Shown one piece after another: positions 35,780-45,313 of a DNA stretch of 64,000 bases. The notes under the pieces were generated by a model. It was not told where the DNA came from, made no database searches, and worked only from the letters and a program-made list of their open reading frames with translations. Made by a program: the position numbers and the translations under genes. Each line of letters starts with the position of its first letter. Within the stretch, counting starts at the first letter, position 1. This stretch comes from an uncultured Bacteroidales bacterium (lineage in GTDB: Bacteria > Bacteroidota > Bacteroidia > Bacteroidales > Paludibacteraceae). The DNA is taken from NCBI GenBank assembly GCA_902762355.1, contig CACWNR010000014.1, positions 1-64,000 on the forward strand, read 5' to 3'.

Positions 35780-38255
35780 GGAACTGGTCTTCAAAGGCCT
35801 TCTTCAGGCGGTTCATGACATTCTCTATCTGCGTATCCTTCAGCGTGTTCTCCGCGTCTTGGAGGATGAAACTCAGGGCGTAGGATTTCTTACCTTCCTC
35901 GAGGTTCTTGCCTTCATAGACATCGAACAGGAACACGTTCTTAAGCAGTTTCTTCTCTGTGCCGAAAGCGGCACGCGCCAAATCAGCAAACTCGACGTTC
36001 TTATCCACGAGCAGCGCGAAGTCACGCTTCACTTCCGGATATTTCGGCAGGTCGTTGATAACGGCCTTGTATTGTTTGTTCTGTTTGAGCAGCGCTTTCC
36101 AATCGAGGTCGGCGTAGAAGACCTCCTGATCGATATCGAACGCCTTGAGTTGCTTGCGAGCCACGATACCGATATAGCCGAGTGCCTTACCGTTAGCGGC
36201 TTTGAGCACCAGACCATCGGCGAACAACTCGTTCTCCAGACGCTCTACGGTCACCTTTGCCAGATCCACACCCAAGCGCAAGAAGATATTGTTCACGTAC
36301 GCGTGGAGCTGATAGAACGAAGTCTTCTCCTCTTTGCGCACCCAAGTCTGTGCGGCTTTGTTACCTGTCAACCAGAGTCCGAGATGCGGCTCCTCGCTAT
36401 AGGCACGCAACGGATCTTCGTCGTTGCCTTCACGCACGGCGGCGTTAAAATGATAGCAATTACCGAACTCATAGAACTTCAGGTCGTTGTTCTTGCGGTT
36501 CGCGTTACGGGCAATCGATTCGAGTCCACCGAAGAGTAGGGTCTGACGCATTACGCCCAAATCCTGACTCAGCGGGTTCATGATCTTCACGCAGTTGGCC
36601 AACGGCAGCTGCTCGAGCGGTTCGTAATAGCTAACCTTCGTCAGCGAGTTATTGAGGATCTCGTTGAAGCCTTGTGCCGTCAACTGCTCGGCTATCTTGC
36701 GACGCAGTTTCTCCGGATCGGGTTTGACACCGTATGCCAGGCTGGTGTTCAGTTTGTCCGGGAACTCGACATTGTCGTAGCCGTATATACGAAGTATATC
36801 TTCCACTACATCGCACTCACGCTGTACGTCCACGCGGTAACGCGGAACAGCGAGTTGCCAGATCGAGCCGTTCTTGCTAATAATCTCTATCTCCAGCGCC
36901 TTGAGAATGGTCTCGATGTTGTCCTCACCGATAGCCTTACCAATCAGGCTGTTCACACGCTGGATATCGATCGTTACGTCCCACGGAGCAAAAGGTCTCT
37001 CTCCCGTAACCCGTAACCCGTCACCGTTAACCGTGTCCGTGATCTCCATCGCGATCTGTCCGCCGGCTACTTCTTGGATGAGTAGGGCAGCACGTTTGAG
37101 TACGTAGATCGTGTTGTTCGGATCACAACCGCGCTCGTAACGGAACGAGGCGTCGGTTTGGAGCTGATGGCGACGGCTGGTCTTACGGATGGTCACAGGA
37201 TCGAAGTAAGCGCTCTCGAGGAACACATTCTTCGTGTGCTCAGTAACACCGCTCTCCAGACCACCGAACACACCTGCGATACACATCGCTTCGTCGCTGT
37301 TGGCAATCATCAGATCGTGGTCATTCATCTCGCGCTCTACGCCGTCCAGCGTGACGAATTTCTCGCCTTGGCGGGCGTAGCGTACATGGATCTCGTGGTT
37401 TTTGATCTTATCGGCATCGAACGCGTGCAGCGCCTGGCCGCACTCATGCAGCACGAAGTTCGTCACATCGACGATGTTATTGATCGGACGCAGACCGATA
37501 GCCAGCAGGCTGTTCTTGAGCCATTCCGGCGACTCCTTGATCTCCACACCCTTAATGCTCACGCCCGAATAACGCGGACAGGCATCCGGTGCTTCAACCG
37601 TCACTTTGATCGGCAGGTCTGAATTCTGAATACTGAATCCTTCTACGCTCGGCTTCGTCAGCGCGATATGCTGTCCATGCGCCTGATAATAAGCGTACAA
37701 ATCGCGTGCTACACCATAATGCGAAGCGGCGTCTGAGCGGTTAGGAGTGATATCCACCTCGATGATCGTATCGTTCTCGATGTGGTAGTAGTCGGCTGCT
37801 TTCATGCCCACCGGCGTATCGGCCGGCAGCACGATGATACCCGCGTGGTCAGTACCTACACCGATCTCATCTTCCGCACAGATCATACCCCAGCTCTCCT
37901 CGCCGCGCAGTTTGCCTTTCTTGATGGTAAACGACTCGTCGCCGTCATAGAGCACAGTACCCACAGTCGCTACAATCACTTTTTGTCCCGCAGCTACGTT
38001 GGGTGCACCGCAAACGATCGGCAGCGGTTCTGCCTCACCGACGTTCACTTTGGTGATATGCAAATGATCGGAATTAGGGTGGGGTTCACAGGTCAGCACT
38101 TCGCCTACTACCAGACCTTTAAGCCCGCCCTTGATGGTCTCTACTTCTTCCACTGTTCCTACCTCGAGACCGATAGAAGTCAGGATTTTCGCTACTGTCT
38201 CTGCATCATCTTGCAACGCAATGTAGCGCTTTAACCACTTGTACGAAATATTCAT
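35763..38255 (-). CDS. pheT: Phenylalanine-tRNA ligase beta subunit
   Basis: 830 residues. N-terminal EMAP-II-like tRNA-binding domain ([17 protein letters not shown]), B3/B4 editing domain, B5 domain and C-terminal FDX-ACB domain ([16 protein letters not shown]). Attaches Phe to tRNA together with PheS, which is encoded elsewhere. Around residues 407-420 the stretch [11 protein letters not shown] is coded by GGGTTAC-type 7-bp repeats (37000-37034 on the plus strand). Own promoter at 38329-38370; co-transcribed with prfC. Confidence 0.97.
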   Translation of the reverse strand: MNISYKWLKRYIALQDDAETVAKILTSIGLEVGTVEEVETIKGGLKGLVVGEVLTCEPHPNSDHLHITKVNVGEAEPLPIVCGAPNVAAGQKVIVATVGTVLYDGDESFTIKKGKLRGEESWGMICAEDEIGVGTDHAGIIVLPADTPVGMKAADYYHIENDTIIEVDITPNRSDAASHYGVARDLYAYYQAHGQHIALTKPSVEGFSIQNSDLPIKVTVEAPDACPRYSGVSIKGVEIKESPEWLKNSLLAIGLRPINNIVDVTNFVLHECGQALHAFDADKIKNHEIHVRYARQGEKFVTLDGVEREMNDHDLMIANSDEAMCIAGVFGGLESGVTEHTKNVFLESAYFDPVTIRKTSRRHQLQTDASFRYERGCDPNNTIYVLKRAALLIQEVAGGQIAMEITDTVNGDGLRVTGERPFAPWDVTIDIQRVNSLIGKAIGEDNIETILKALEIEIISKNGSIWQLAVPRYRVDVQRECDVVEDILRIYGYDNVEFPDKLNTSLAYGVKPDPEKLRRKIAEQLTAQGFNEILNNSLTKVSYYEPLEQLPLANCVKIMNPLSQDLGVMRQTLLFGGLESIARNANRKNNDLKFYEFGNCYHFNAAVREGNDEDPLRAYSEEPHLGLWLTGNKAAQTWVRKEEKTSFYQLHAYVNNIFLRLGVDLAKVTVERLENELFADGLVLKAANGKALGYIGIVARKQLKAFDIDQEVFYADLDWKALLKQNKQYKAVINDLPKYPEVKRDFALLVDKNVEFADLARAAFGTEKKLLKNVFLFDVYEGKNLEEGKKSYALSFILQDAENTLKDTQIENVMNRLKKAFEDQFHATLR
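37003..37035. repeat. 7-bp GGGTTAC-type repeat inside pheT
   Basis: On the minus strand GGTTAACGGTGACGGGTTAC is followed by GGGTTACGGG. In frame, coding [10 protein letters not shown] in the B5 region. The same motif family fills the gap before mntP at 55.67 kb. Confidence 0.75.
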
Positions 38256-38328
38256 ATCTTGTATTACTTTTATGCTTTTTCCCTCTCCGAAAGGTTATCC
38301 GGGTGTCGAGTCATTCTACAAAATTCCG

Positions 38329-38370
38329 CGCAAAATTACTACTTTTTTTTGACATACGCAAGCGCCCGCG
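38329..38370 (-). promoter_or_regulatory. Promoter of pheT-prfC
   Basis: Minus-strand TAATTTTG (38338-38331) with GGGCGCTTGCGTATGTCAAA upstream; the same extended -33 pattern as at 2390, 21690 and 50060. Confidence 0.7.
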
Positions 38371-38401
38371 CGTTTTTCTTTACATTTTTTCTTCGCCCGC
38401 T

Positions 38402-38452
38402 TTCTTGTAAGACTCGGCCATAGGCGGTTTAGGCCTTCGTTGTCCGCCCTCT
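38402..38452 (-). other. Conserved element upstream of the pheT promoter (copy 2)
   Basis: Minus-strand counterpart of 2291-2341: AGAGGGCG, CGAAGG, GCCTATGGCCGAG and TTACAA blocks align without gaps. It forms the last third of a 45-codon open frame (38519-38385, minus) that ends just before the promoter. The rest of 38371-38592 is GC-rich with several small hairpins, such as GGCGGAT/ATCCGCC near 38520-38537; no recognised gene. Confidence 0.45.
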
Positions 38453-38592
38453 ATGTGCGGACATTCGCCCTCGTTCGGGCTCAATGCGGATGTAGCCCAT
38501 GCGGCATGTATGTCCATTCCGGCGGATTGCATCCGCCTTTTCGTCTATTGCTCCGCCTGAGAGGCGGCCGGCTTTGTTTGTTATGCGGAATA

Positions 38593-39015
38593 TTATTCTG
38601 CTTCTTTCCGCTCCTTTAGTAATACCATCCGTACGAACACGGGAAACATCCCGTAAACGACCTTCTCTGTCCGTCCTTCATTCAAAAACGCATCGCACCC
38701 GCCCTTGAACTGTGCATTCCATCGTGCTCGTAGCTCTGCATACCTTGGATGACTCGTGTTCTTGATGATCGCACTCGCCTCACGACATACCTCACGCCAA
38801 ATCCCGGCTTGCGCCTCTTCCGCTGCTGTTCTCGGCCGGTATTTGTAGTCGCGCTTTCTCAAACGATAAAACTCTTGAGGCCCCATCGCTACAATGTGTC
38901 CTTCTTCATCGCGGTAACTCTTGATGCGCATTACCATATGTGAATTCGGGTTTCCTTGCCCGCTCACTTTCCCTCGCAGGATATCCAATCCCGCACTTAA
39001 TTCTGCTTTTGACAT
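38593..39015 (-). CDS. Hypothetical protein, no recognised family
   Basis: 140 residues, basic, no signal peptide or membrane helix. Visible segments: GNPNSHMVMRIKSYRDEEG, a Pro/Arg-rich YKYRPRTAAEEAQAG, a helical centre and a C-terminal FPVFVRMVLL. Good coding bias and its own promoter near 39260 support a real gene. The start codon is directly preceded by 8-bp tandem repeats, which may affect translation. Isolated between the pheT unit and the glycan cluster. Confidence 0.6.
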   Translation of the reverse strand: MSKAELSAGLDILRGKVSGQGNPNSHMVMRIKSYRDEEGHIVAMGPQEFYRLRKRDYKYRPRTAAEEAQAGIWREVCREASAIIKNTSHPRYAELRARWNAQFKGGCDAFLNEGRTEKVVYGMFPVFVRMVLLKERKEAE

Positions 39016-39020
39016 AAAAT

Positions 39021-39062
39021 TTATATTTTCTTATTTTCTTATTTTCTTATTTTCTTATTTTC
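39021..39062. repeat. Tandem TTATTTTC repeat next to a start codon
   Basis: Four exact TTATTTTC units (39031-39062) plus one degenerate unit, 6-48 nt upstream of the start codon of the gene at 39015 (minus strand). Followed by CTAACCTCTAACCC. Rest of 39063-39331 is AT-rich leader with the promoter at 39257; nothing else seen. Confidence 0.85.
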
Positions 39063-39256
39063 TCTTACTCCTAACCTCTAACCCTGTATTTCTTACCTAT
39101 ATATCATTGATTATTCTTTAATAAATCTTTAGTGATTATTTAATGATAATTTAATGTTTCATTAGTGATTCACATAATTGTAAGCATACAACACTATACT
39201 ATCACAATACGTTTACAATTCTTTTTTATCTACTATGCTGAAAATCTTATTTTGGC

Positions 39257-39292
39257 TGCAAATTTACAACAAAAAATCGACATATGCAAATA
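39257..39292 (-). promoter_or_regulatory. Promoter of the hypothetical gene at 38.6 kb
   Basis: Minus-strand TAAATTTG (39266-39259), followed by GCAGCC, with TTTGCATATGTCG upstream in -33 position. Predicts a leader of about 235 nt. Confidence 0.6.
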
Positions 39293-39331
39293 TATGCCGA
39301 CTTTTTGCAAGTTTTCTTGTATTTTTCTACC

Positions 39332-39541
39332 TTATTCGATAGCAGCTTTCTCTTGGAGGTGTTGCTCTTTGCGGGCGGCGCGGTTGCGTTTGATGGTGGT
39401 GTAATAACCGAAGCCAGCCATAGGATGTCGCCATTCTTCGTCTTCGATACGTTCCAACTCGGCATTTTCTTTACTGCGTAGTTTGAACTCTTGACACCAG
39501 AAACGGATGTCAGATAAAAGTCGTTTTGTGTATTTGAACAT
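39332..39541 (-). CDS. Small charged protein at the end of the glycan cluster
   Basis: 69 residues, rich in Arg, Lys and Glu, with RFWCQEFKLRSKENAELERI and HPMAGFGYYTTIKRNR. It begins 7 nt after the last glycosyltransferase stop on the same strand and ends 60-70 nt before the next promoter, so it is the likely last gene of the operon. No family recognised; the spacing is the main argument that it is real. Confidence 0.55.
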   Translation of the reverse strand: MFKYTKRLLSDIRFWCQEFKLRSKENAELERIEDEEWRHPMAGFGYYTTIKRNRAARKEQHLQEKAAIE

Positions 39542-39548
39542 AGTTGTA

Positions 39549-40595
39549 TTATTTTTTCAGTTTCACATATAGTTGGTATGCTATTAACAGGCAAGAATTG
39601 GTGAGGATTGAGAGATACTCGTGACGAAAGCCAAGACGTGCCAATTTACTCCAACCGTAGGCATATTTGTACATGCGCGGATCGGTGTACATAACTCGTC
39701 GGTTGACGTGAGAATCAATGCGTTTGTAATACCGAACAATATCGGCTGGAGTATTCAGTTTGAACAGGCGTTTGAGTGACATGGTTACATTGTGGATTGC
39801 TCCTTCAAGGATTCCGTCCGCAAATTGTTGGATGCCATCATCCGTGCGTTTATGCGAATCAATATCTTGTTGAATAGTGGTATAGAAAGCCAACATGCGT
39901 GAACCTAACAGGAAGTAGTCTGCCTGATTCTTGTAACTTGTGCTATGCGTGGTAGATCCTTCACGATAGTAAGCTATATAGCCAAGTTCTTGAGAATATG
40001 CTATTCTTTGAGCGTAATAGAGATGTACAACCACGAAGTCAGAATCTTCATACAATGCACCTTCAGTAAATGGATAATTAACTTCTTGCAGATACTCGTT
40101 TTTATAAATATAACCCCAAGGAGCGGAACACCAATAGGCATGCTTGTTCTGCATTTCCACTCCAGAGAATATCTCATTCTTGGTAAAGGATAATTTCTCG
40201 GCTTCGGAAGTTATAACCCTTTGTTCGTTGACAGAGGCAAAGTGAAAGGCTGTCATATCGGTGTTTTGTTCTTTTGCCAAACGAATAGCAGATACAATGC
40301 CTTCTGCTACCGCATCGTCGCTATCGACGAAACAGATATATTCTCCTTTCGCGACGGAAATTCCTCTGTTGCGTGCGGCTCCTTGACGATTGTTTTTCGG
40401 TTGACGAAGGAGCGTAATGTTTGGATGTTGCGATTGGTATTCAAAAACTATGTCGTAGGTGTCATCCATGCTGCAATCATCTACGAAGATTACTTCAAAC
40501 TCGAATTGTTTTAGCGACAGTGCATATATGCTATCCAGACAGCGCCTTACCGTGTGCGCGGAGTTATAGGACGGTATGATGAAAGAGACTAACAT
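39549..40595 (-). CDS. Family 2 glycosyltransferase
   Basis: 348 residues. GT-A fold: VSFIIPSYNSAHTVRRCLDS start, VIFVDDCSMDDT, and FVDSDDAV as the metal-binding DxD. The C-terminal third is helical with a hydrophobic end. Expected to add one sugar to a lipid-linked or protein-linked glycan on the cytoplasmic side. Overlaps the preceding GT4 gene by seven bases. Donor and acceptor unknown. Confidence 0.88.
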   Translation of the reverse strand: MLVSFIIPSYNSAHTVRRCLDSIYALSLKQFEFEVIFVDDCSMDDTYDIVFEYQSQHPNITLLRQPKNNRQGAARNRGISVAKGEYICFVDSDDAVAEGIVSAIRLAKEQNTDMTAFHFASVNEQRVITSEAEKLSFTKNEIFSGVEMQNKHAYWCSAPWGYIYKNEYLQEVNYPFTEGALYEDSDFVVVHLYYAQRIAYSQELGYIAYYREGSTTHSTSYKNQADYFLLGSRMLAFYTTIQQDIDSHKRTDDGIQQFADGILEGAIHNVTMSLKRLFKLNTPADIVRYYKRIDSHVNRRVMYTDPRMYKYAYGWSKLARLGFRHEYLSILTNSCLLIAYQLYVKLKK

Positions 40596-41764
40596 GTTGT
40601 GTTGAGTAAACTTTGTTTGACTATTTCATTAAATGCTTTGCGTGAGAAGTTGGCTTTCATGGCAGAATAGGCTTTTGTCGCTATGTCATGATTTTGTTTC
40701 TCGTCATTCAGAAGAGCGACAACTTTTTCTGCAAAGGCAGCATCATCTTCTGCGATAAGGATTTCTTTGTTATCGGCAAAGTACTCGCTAAAACCGCGTA
40801 CTCCGTATGTTGTTGTAACACACGGACGCCGCATTTGCATTGCTTCTAATACTTTGATGTTTGTTCCTGCACCTCCATAAATGGGAACTACCACGATGCG
40901 GGCTTCTCGATATTCATCTTTCAGATCTTCTACGAAGCCCATATATTTCACACCTTTTATCTCGCTCCACTTGTCTAAATAGGCTTGTTGGTTACAACCT
41001 CCGACTAAATGCAATTCTACATTCAGAATTTGTTGGCGTATCAAAGGGAATACGTTTTCTACAAACTTGTCCACTCCTTGCGCATTAGGACCATAACTCA
41101 TATTACCCACGAACAAGAGACGCGGATTCGTTTGAGTGTATTTGACAAGAGGTAAATCGTATTCGTAAAATGGAATATTAGGAAGATATGCTGAGTTCTT
41201 GTAGGTTGCTTGCGCAGGATTTGCATAAAACGTAAATCGGCAAGCACGCTGGATTTTATCCACCACCTTCTCAATAATAGCAACGCGATAGCGATGGTAC
41301 ATCCTATTGCGCCATGTACGAGAGGTGCGCGCAGCCGTGCGCTCCACATCACAAGGATTGTCATCCACATCTATTACAAGAATGTTCGCAAACTCCAATA
41401 ATCCGCACCTCATTGCTTCCGGAATATACCGACAGACAATGAGATCGTAATTGCCTTTGTGGATGAATTCTTTGACTATCTTCGCACAGCGTTTGTTTTT
41501 CGGGAACATGGCATAAGGATTGAGAGGAGATAGCATCCGCAAGAATTTCATTACACGTCCCTCTTTTTGATTTTCGATAGGAACAGAGTCTGAATATAAT
41601 ACCGTACAATCCTCGCGATTAGATGTTACTCCATCTACGAATGATATAATATCGACATGTCCTAATTGAGCACAGGCTTCAAAGAGTAAGTTAGTTCGTT
41701 GTGTTGAACCCCAGCCGGTTCCTTCTAACGGATTGAACGAGGGAGATACAAATAGGATGTTCAT
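40589..41764 (-). CDS. Family 4-type glycosyltransferase
   Basis: 391 residues. GT-B fold: SPSFNPLEGTGWGSTQRTNLL start, C-terminal LLFVGNMSYGPNAQGVDKF and the nucleotide-sugar site IYGGAGTNIKVLEAMQMRRP, followed by TTYGVRGF. Matches the group of glycosyltransferases in exopolysaccharide clusters. Downstream of two GT2 genes; all spacings are short. Confidence 0.87.
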   Translation of the reverse strand: MNILFVSPSFNPLEGTGWGSTQRTNLLFEACAQLGHVDIISFVDGVTSNREDCTVLYSDSVPIENQKEGRVMKFLRMLSPLNPYAMFPKNKRCAKIVKEFIHKGNYDLIVCRYIPEAMRCGLLEFANILVIDVDDNPCDVERTAARTSRTWRNRMYHRYRVAIIEKVVDKIQRACRFTFYANPAQATYKNSAYLPNIPFYEYDLPLVKYTQTNPRLLFVGNMSYGPNAQGVDKFVENVFPLIRQQILNVELHLVGGCNQQAYLDKWSEIKGVKYMGFVEDLKDEYREARIVVVPIYGGAGTNIKVLEAMQMRRPCVTTTYGVRGFSEYFADNKEILIAEDDAAFAEKVVALLNDEKQNHDIATKAYSAMKANFSRKAFNEIVKQSLLNTTC

Positions 41765-41770
41765 ATGCTT

Positions 41771-42694
41771 TTAAATTAGTATTCCAAAATGTCTTTCCAA
41801 ACTACCGATTAACCACAACATGTATTTATCAAAACGACCATGAGAATAACCATCTTGCCATTGATTCAAGATGTCTTCTCTTATTTGCTCGTTGTCAAGA
41901 TTCGCTATTCGGTATCTTGAGATATGAGAGGCATAGGCTATATACTTTTCTATACTATTCAAATGGTGCTTTGAATTAATATATTCGTACACGCGTCTGT
42001 CTTCTTTAGCAGTTATTCCTTTGGATAATTTTGTCCCCGTAACGGACTTTACACTTTGGCGCCAGAAAGCAAGATTCTTATTTACTTTGACTACATTTCC
42101 ACAAGCTGCGACTTCACTCCAAAACTGATAATCGCCAGTACTTTGATAGGTTTGATAGGCATTAGAAACAAAAGGTAATACGGATCTTTTAAAGATAGCT
42201 CCGCTTGCATTGTGTATATCACAGAAACGAGCCATTCTTCTCCGCACAAAGCGTTTACCGTTATAGTATCTATTCTCCCATTCCTTTGATTGCGAGATGA
42301 TATTGTTCTCTTCATCGCACATTATATAATTACTATGCGCGACAACTACATCTTTGTGTTTTAGGCATTCGTTCATTAATTGTTCTAGAAAATCATTTGT
42401 GCAGTAGTCATCGCTTTCTGCGATCCAGATCCATTCACCCTTTGCCAGGTTGAATCCCCTTTCCCACTGTTTAAACGTAGAACCGGAATTTGTCTCGTTT
42501 ACGACAATCTGTGACAAATGAGGATTGTCTTTATAACGATTGATAACATCCAGACTATTATCCGTTGATTTATCATCGAGGATAATTACCTCGAAGTTAA
42601 GGTAAGTCTGACTAAAGACACTATTCAACCGTTGCTCTAAATATTGAGCATGGTTGAAATTTGGGATAATAACTGATACTAATTGTTTATTCAT
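41771..42694 (-). CDS. Family 2 glycosyltransferase
   Basis: 307 residues. SVIIPNFNHAQYLEQRLNS, VIILDDKSTDNS and WIAESDDYC (DxD-like) define a GT-A glycosyltransferase. C-terminal half is helical with no clear membrane anchor. Overlaps the preceding GT2 gene by four bases. Codon usage is AT-rich compared with the housekeeping genes of the window. Confidence 0.87.
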   Translation of the reverse strand: MNKQLVSVIIPNFNHAQYLEQRLNSVFSQTYLNFEVIILDDKSTDNSLDVINRYKDNPHLSQIVVNETNSGSTFKQWERGFNLAKGEWIWIAESDDYCTNDFLEQLMNECLKHKDVVVAHSNYIMCDEENNIISQSKEWENRYYNGKRFVRRRMARFCDIHNASGAIFKRSVLPFVSNAYQTYQSTGDYQFWSEVAACGNVVKVNKNLAFWRQSVKSVTGTKLSKGITAKEDRRVYEYINSKHHLNSIEKYIAYASHISRYRIANLDNEQIREDILNQWQDGYSHGRFDKYMLWLIGSLERHFGILI

Positions 42695-43593
42695 TGTTGC
42701 GTCTTATTACCTATTCCTGTCAATTTCTTATATAAAAACACTATCACGCGCCAAATGAATGCGTTATCGTGTATAGATTTTTCCGCTTGCAACAATTTCA
42801 GTACTGCATCTTTCTTATCACCTTGTCTATAAAAGTAAGGGAAACGATAATACTTATATAGCAAAGCCTCCGATTTAATGAACACAGCTGATTTTACTGA
42901 TGATGTTGATAAAGCAGTTTCACTCACGCGATATTTTACCAAAACCTTATCAATAAAATGAAATTTCACTCCTGCTCGGATGAGATTAATCCACTTCGGC
43001 CAATCTTCCAATAATGGAATACGTTCGTCATTGGTCACTCCAATCTGTTTTATGTACTCTCTATTATAAAACGCAGTAGTGGAAGGGATACAATTCCCAC
43101 CAAAAATCATTCGGCTCAATTGCTCTTCTTGCGTCAATGAAAAAAATGTATAATCAAAATTATTATTTATCTTTTTGCAGTATTCTGTATTCGCTCCAAA
43201 TGCATCATGTTTAGCAAAAAGATATTGTGTGTCAGGATGCTTAATTATATAACTAACACACTCTGTTACACAGTTTGGCAGCATAATATCATCACCATCG
43301 AAATCCTTAATCCATTCACCTTTACACGCATTAAAAGCCCTGTTGTAATTAGCACTTACTCCGGTATTGGTAGGAACAGTTATGATTTCACAACGCACAA
43401 ATCTCTCTTTACGATCATCAATCCATTTTTCGCATATTGATACAGTTTCATCCTTCGAATGGTCATCGCTGATAATTAACTCTATATTTTGATAAGTCTG
43501 AGCATAAACACTATCGAGTGTTTCGCTAATGGTTTTTGATGAATTGTATGTAACTATAGCTACAGACACTAATGGCTCATATACTTTTTCCAT
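42691..43593 (-). CDS. Family 2 glycosyltransferase
   Basis: 300 residues. SVAIVTYNSSKTISETLDSV, LIISDDHSKDET and KDFDGDDIMLPN identify a GT-A enzyme with a good DxD motif. GNCIPSTTAFYNREY marks the acceptor region. Translationally coupled with the next glycosyltransferase. Strongly AT-rich. Confidence 0.87.
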   Translation of the reverse strand: MEKVYEPLVSVAIVTYNSSKTISETLDSVYAQTYQNIELIISDDHSKDETVSICEKWIDDRKERFVRCEIITVPTNTGVSANYNRAFNACKGEWIKDFDGDDIMLPNCVTECVSYIIKHPDTQYLFAKHDAFGANTEYCKKINNNFDYTFFSLTQEEQLSRMIFGGNCIPSTTAFYNREYIKQIGVTNDERIPLLEDWPKWINLIRAGVKFHFIDKVLVKYRVSETALSTSSVKSAVFIKSEALLYKYYRFPYFYRQGDKKDAVLKLLQAEKSIHDNAFIWRVIVFLYKKLTGIGNKTQQ

Positions 43594-43604
43594 AATAATA
43601 TGTG

Positions 43605-44900
43605 TTATTCTAACATTTTTAGTATATCATTGTATATGTTTTCGGCTCCCGACTTTCCGTAGGGTGGTGTGTAATTGTCTTTAATGTATTCTAGTCGAAC
43701 CTCTTTTTGGCTATCTTCTCCCCTACGTATCATTGCTAAAAAGTTTTCAATTTCTTGCATATCTTTAGCATGATAAAGTTTTTCATATAGTTCTTCTCCG
43801 CAATCGCTAAATTTCATCACACGGTTGCCATTCTCATCAACCCGATAAATAACGCATGCAGGTCTGCCTGATAAAGAGTATTCTAACATGAAACCGAGGC
43901 TATCCAGAACCATTGCATCTGATTTTTGGAATAAATCAAACCACGCTCCTTCGAACAAATCCGTATTCTCGCCGTTTTTCCATGCATCAAAATATTGCTT
44001 TATCTCCTCTTCAGACCATTTATTGATATCACGTAATGAATCTCTTAGAGCAGGATGTGGTTTTAAAGCAATGAATATATCTTTATGAACTCGCGCATAT
44101 TCTAAGAAATCGTTATAATAAGTCAAAAAATTAGAATATGGTGCCCACGTGTGATGCGGAGCCCATATAATCCGTTTTTGTCCCTCTTTGGCTTTCTTCC
44201 AAACATCTTCTACTTTCCCTACATTGAAAAATCGATCCGTCTTTGGGTTGCCTAGATATTCAGAATTAATATTCCATCCAAAGATATCTGAATATTTCTT
44301 CATCATCTTCGAAATAGGTTTTGATGTGGGATAAACGCGGAATACCTCACTCATCATTTTATGTGATAAATGATACTGAACGTTATCCGCTAAATATTGC
44401 CCATACGGAATCACAAAAGACAGAGCATCTCTAAAATTTTCTACCTTAAACAGTGGGTCTATCCAATCATATTCATTTTCAAAAAAGACAATATCAAAAG
44501 AACCTCCATAATTAATCATTACGTCATTCTTCTCATCATACCCCGGCAATGGCTGAATATCCTGACTTCGTACATACTCCATCGCGTTTTTATGCTTTTT
44601 GATCATTGCATTTTTATCATCGTGTGTATAGGGAAGAATTATCACCTTGCACGTAAAGCGAGAATCATGATCAAATATCTTATAGAGGTTCGTAAATATA
44701 TCGCACGATGCTCCATCTGCATATCCGATAAAACCAACTCGTATCAGCTCCTTGCCGAATTGCTTTCGAAGTCTAAGTCGAATTTTTCGATACGATATAC
44801 TCAAGCCGACAAACTTGATGCGTTTATACGGCTTGACCAACCAACCTTTCAGTTTGCGATACCAAGAAAGCGGTAGTATGATTTTTATAATGTTTTTCAT
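43605..44900 (-). CDS. CDP-glycerol glycerophosphotransferase-family protein
   Basis: 431 residues, resembling TagB/TagF-type enzymes that transfer glycerol phosphate (or related polyol phosphate) to an acceptor glycan. Seen: IIWAPHHTWAPYSNFLTY, a motif of the family with catalytic His residues, IALKPHPALRDSL, and a late SDAMVLDSLGFMLEYSLSGRP with the donor-binding Ser/Glu residues. The N-terminal 25 residues are basic and hydrophobic and may touch the membrane. It overlaps a cytidylyltransferase gene by four bases, which would make the CDP-activated donor. In a Gram-negative this suggests polyol-phosphate decoration of a surface glycan. Confidence 0.82.
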   Translation of the reverse strand: MKNIIKIILPLSWYRKLKGWLVKPYKRIKFVGLSISYRKIRLRLRKQFGKELIRVGFIGYADGASCDIFTNLYKIFDHDSRFTCKVIILPYTHDDKNAMIKKHKNAMEYVRSQDIQPLPGYDEKNDVMINYGGSFDIVFFENEYDWIDPLFKVENFRDALSFVIPYGQYLADNVQYHLSHKMMSEVFRVYPTSKPISKMMKKYSDIFGWNINSEYLGNPKTDRFFNVGKVEDVWKKAKEGQKRIIWAPHHTWAPYSNFLTYYNDFLEYARVHKDIFIALKPHPALRDSLRDINKWSEEEIKQYFDAWKNGENTDLFEGAWFDLFQKSDAMVLDSLGFMLEYSLSGRPACVIYRVDENGNRVMKFSDCGEELYEKLYHAKDMQEIENFLAMIRRGEDSQKEVRLEYIKDNYTPPYGKSGAENIYNDILKMLE

Positions 44901-45313
44901 TCTATCTTAGTTCTTAATAAAGTGCTATTAATCCCTTTAGTATGAGGCAGATATTCAATATGTACGCCAACTTTTGCAAACTCTTCCTCATACTTATTGT
45001 ACAGAGGTGTTCCTTTCCACTCATCTCCATGAAACATTACATCGAAATGGCGATGTTTTAAGAACTCCATTTTGTCCATTGTTGTTTGAGGAACTACTTC
45101 ATCTACGTAACGTATCGCAGCTACAATAGCAGCGCGTTGTTCATAAGGGATGACAGGTGTTTTATGCTTATATGTCTCGACACACTCGTCTGTACTCACA
45201 CCAACTATCAAGTAATCACACATCTCTTTAGCTCGCTGTAAAAGATTGAGGTGCCCGATATGGAACATATCGTAAACGCCTGTTGTGTAGCCTATTTTAT
45301 ATTTCTTCTGCAT
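44897..45313 (-). CDS. Glycerol-3-phosphate-type cytidylyltransferase
   Basis: 138 residues. Nucleotidyltransferase with GVYDMFHIGHLNLLQRAKE containing the HxGH signature, VGVSTDE, and a C-terminal GINSTLLRTKI in place of the RTEGISTT motif. Joins CTP to glycerol-3-phosphate or a related alcohol phosphate. Length is near that of TagD (about 130). Next to the CDP-glycerol transferase, hence the role. Overlaps the preceding gene by 22 nt. Confidence 0.85.
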   Translation of the reverse strand: MQKKYKIGYTTGVYDMFHIGHLNLLQRAKEMCDYLIVGVSTDECVETYKHKTPVIPYEQRAAIVAAIRYVDEVVPQTTMDKMEFLKHRHFDVMFHGDEWKGTPLYNKYEEEFAKVGVHIEYLPHTKGINSTLLRTKIE

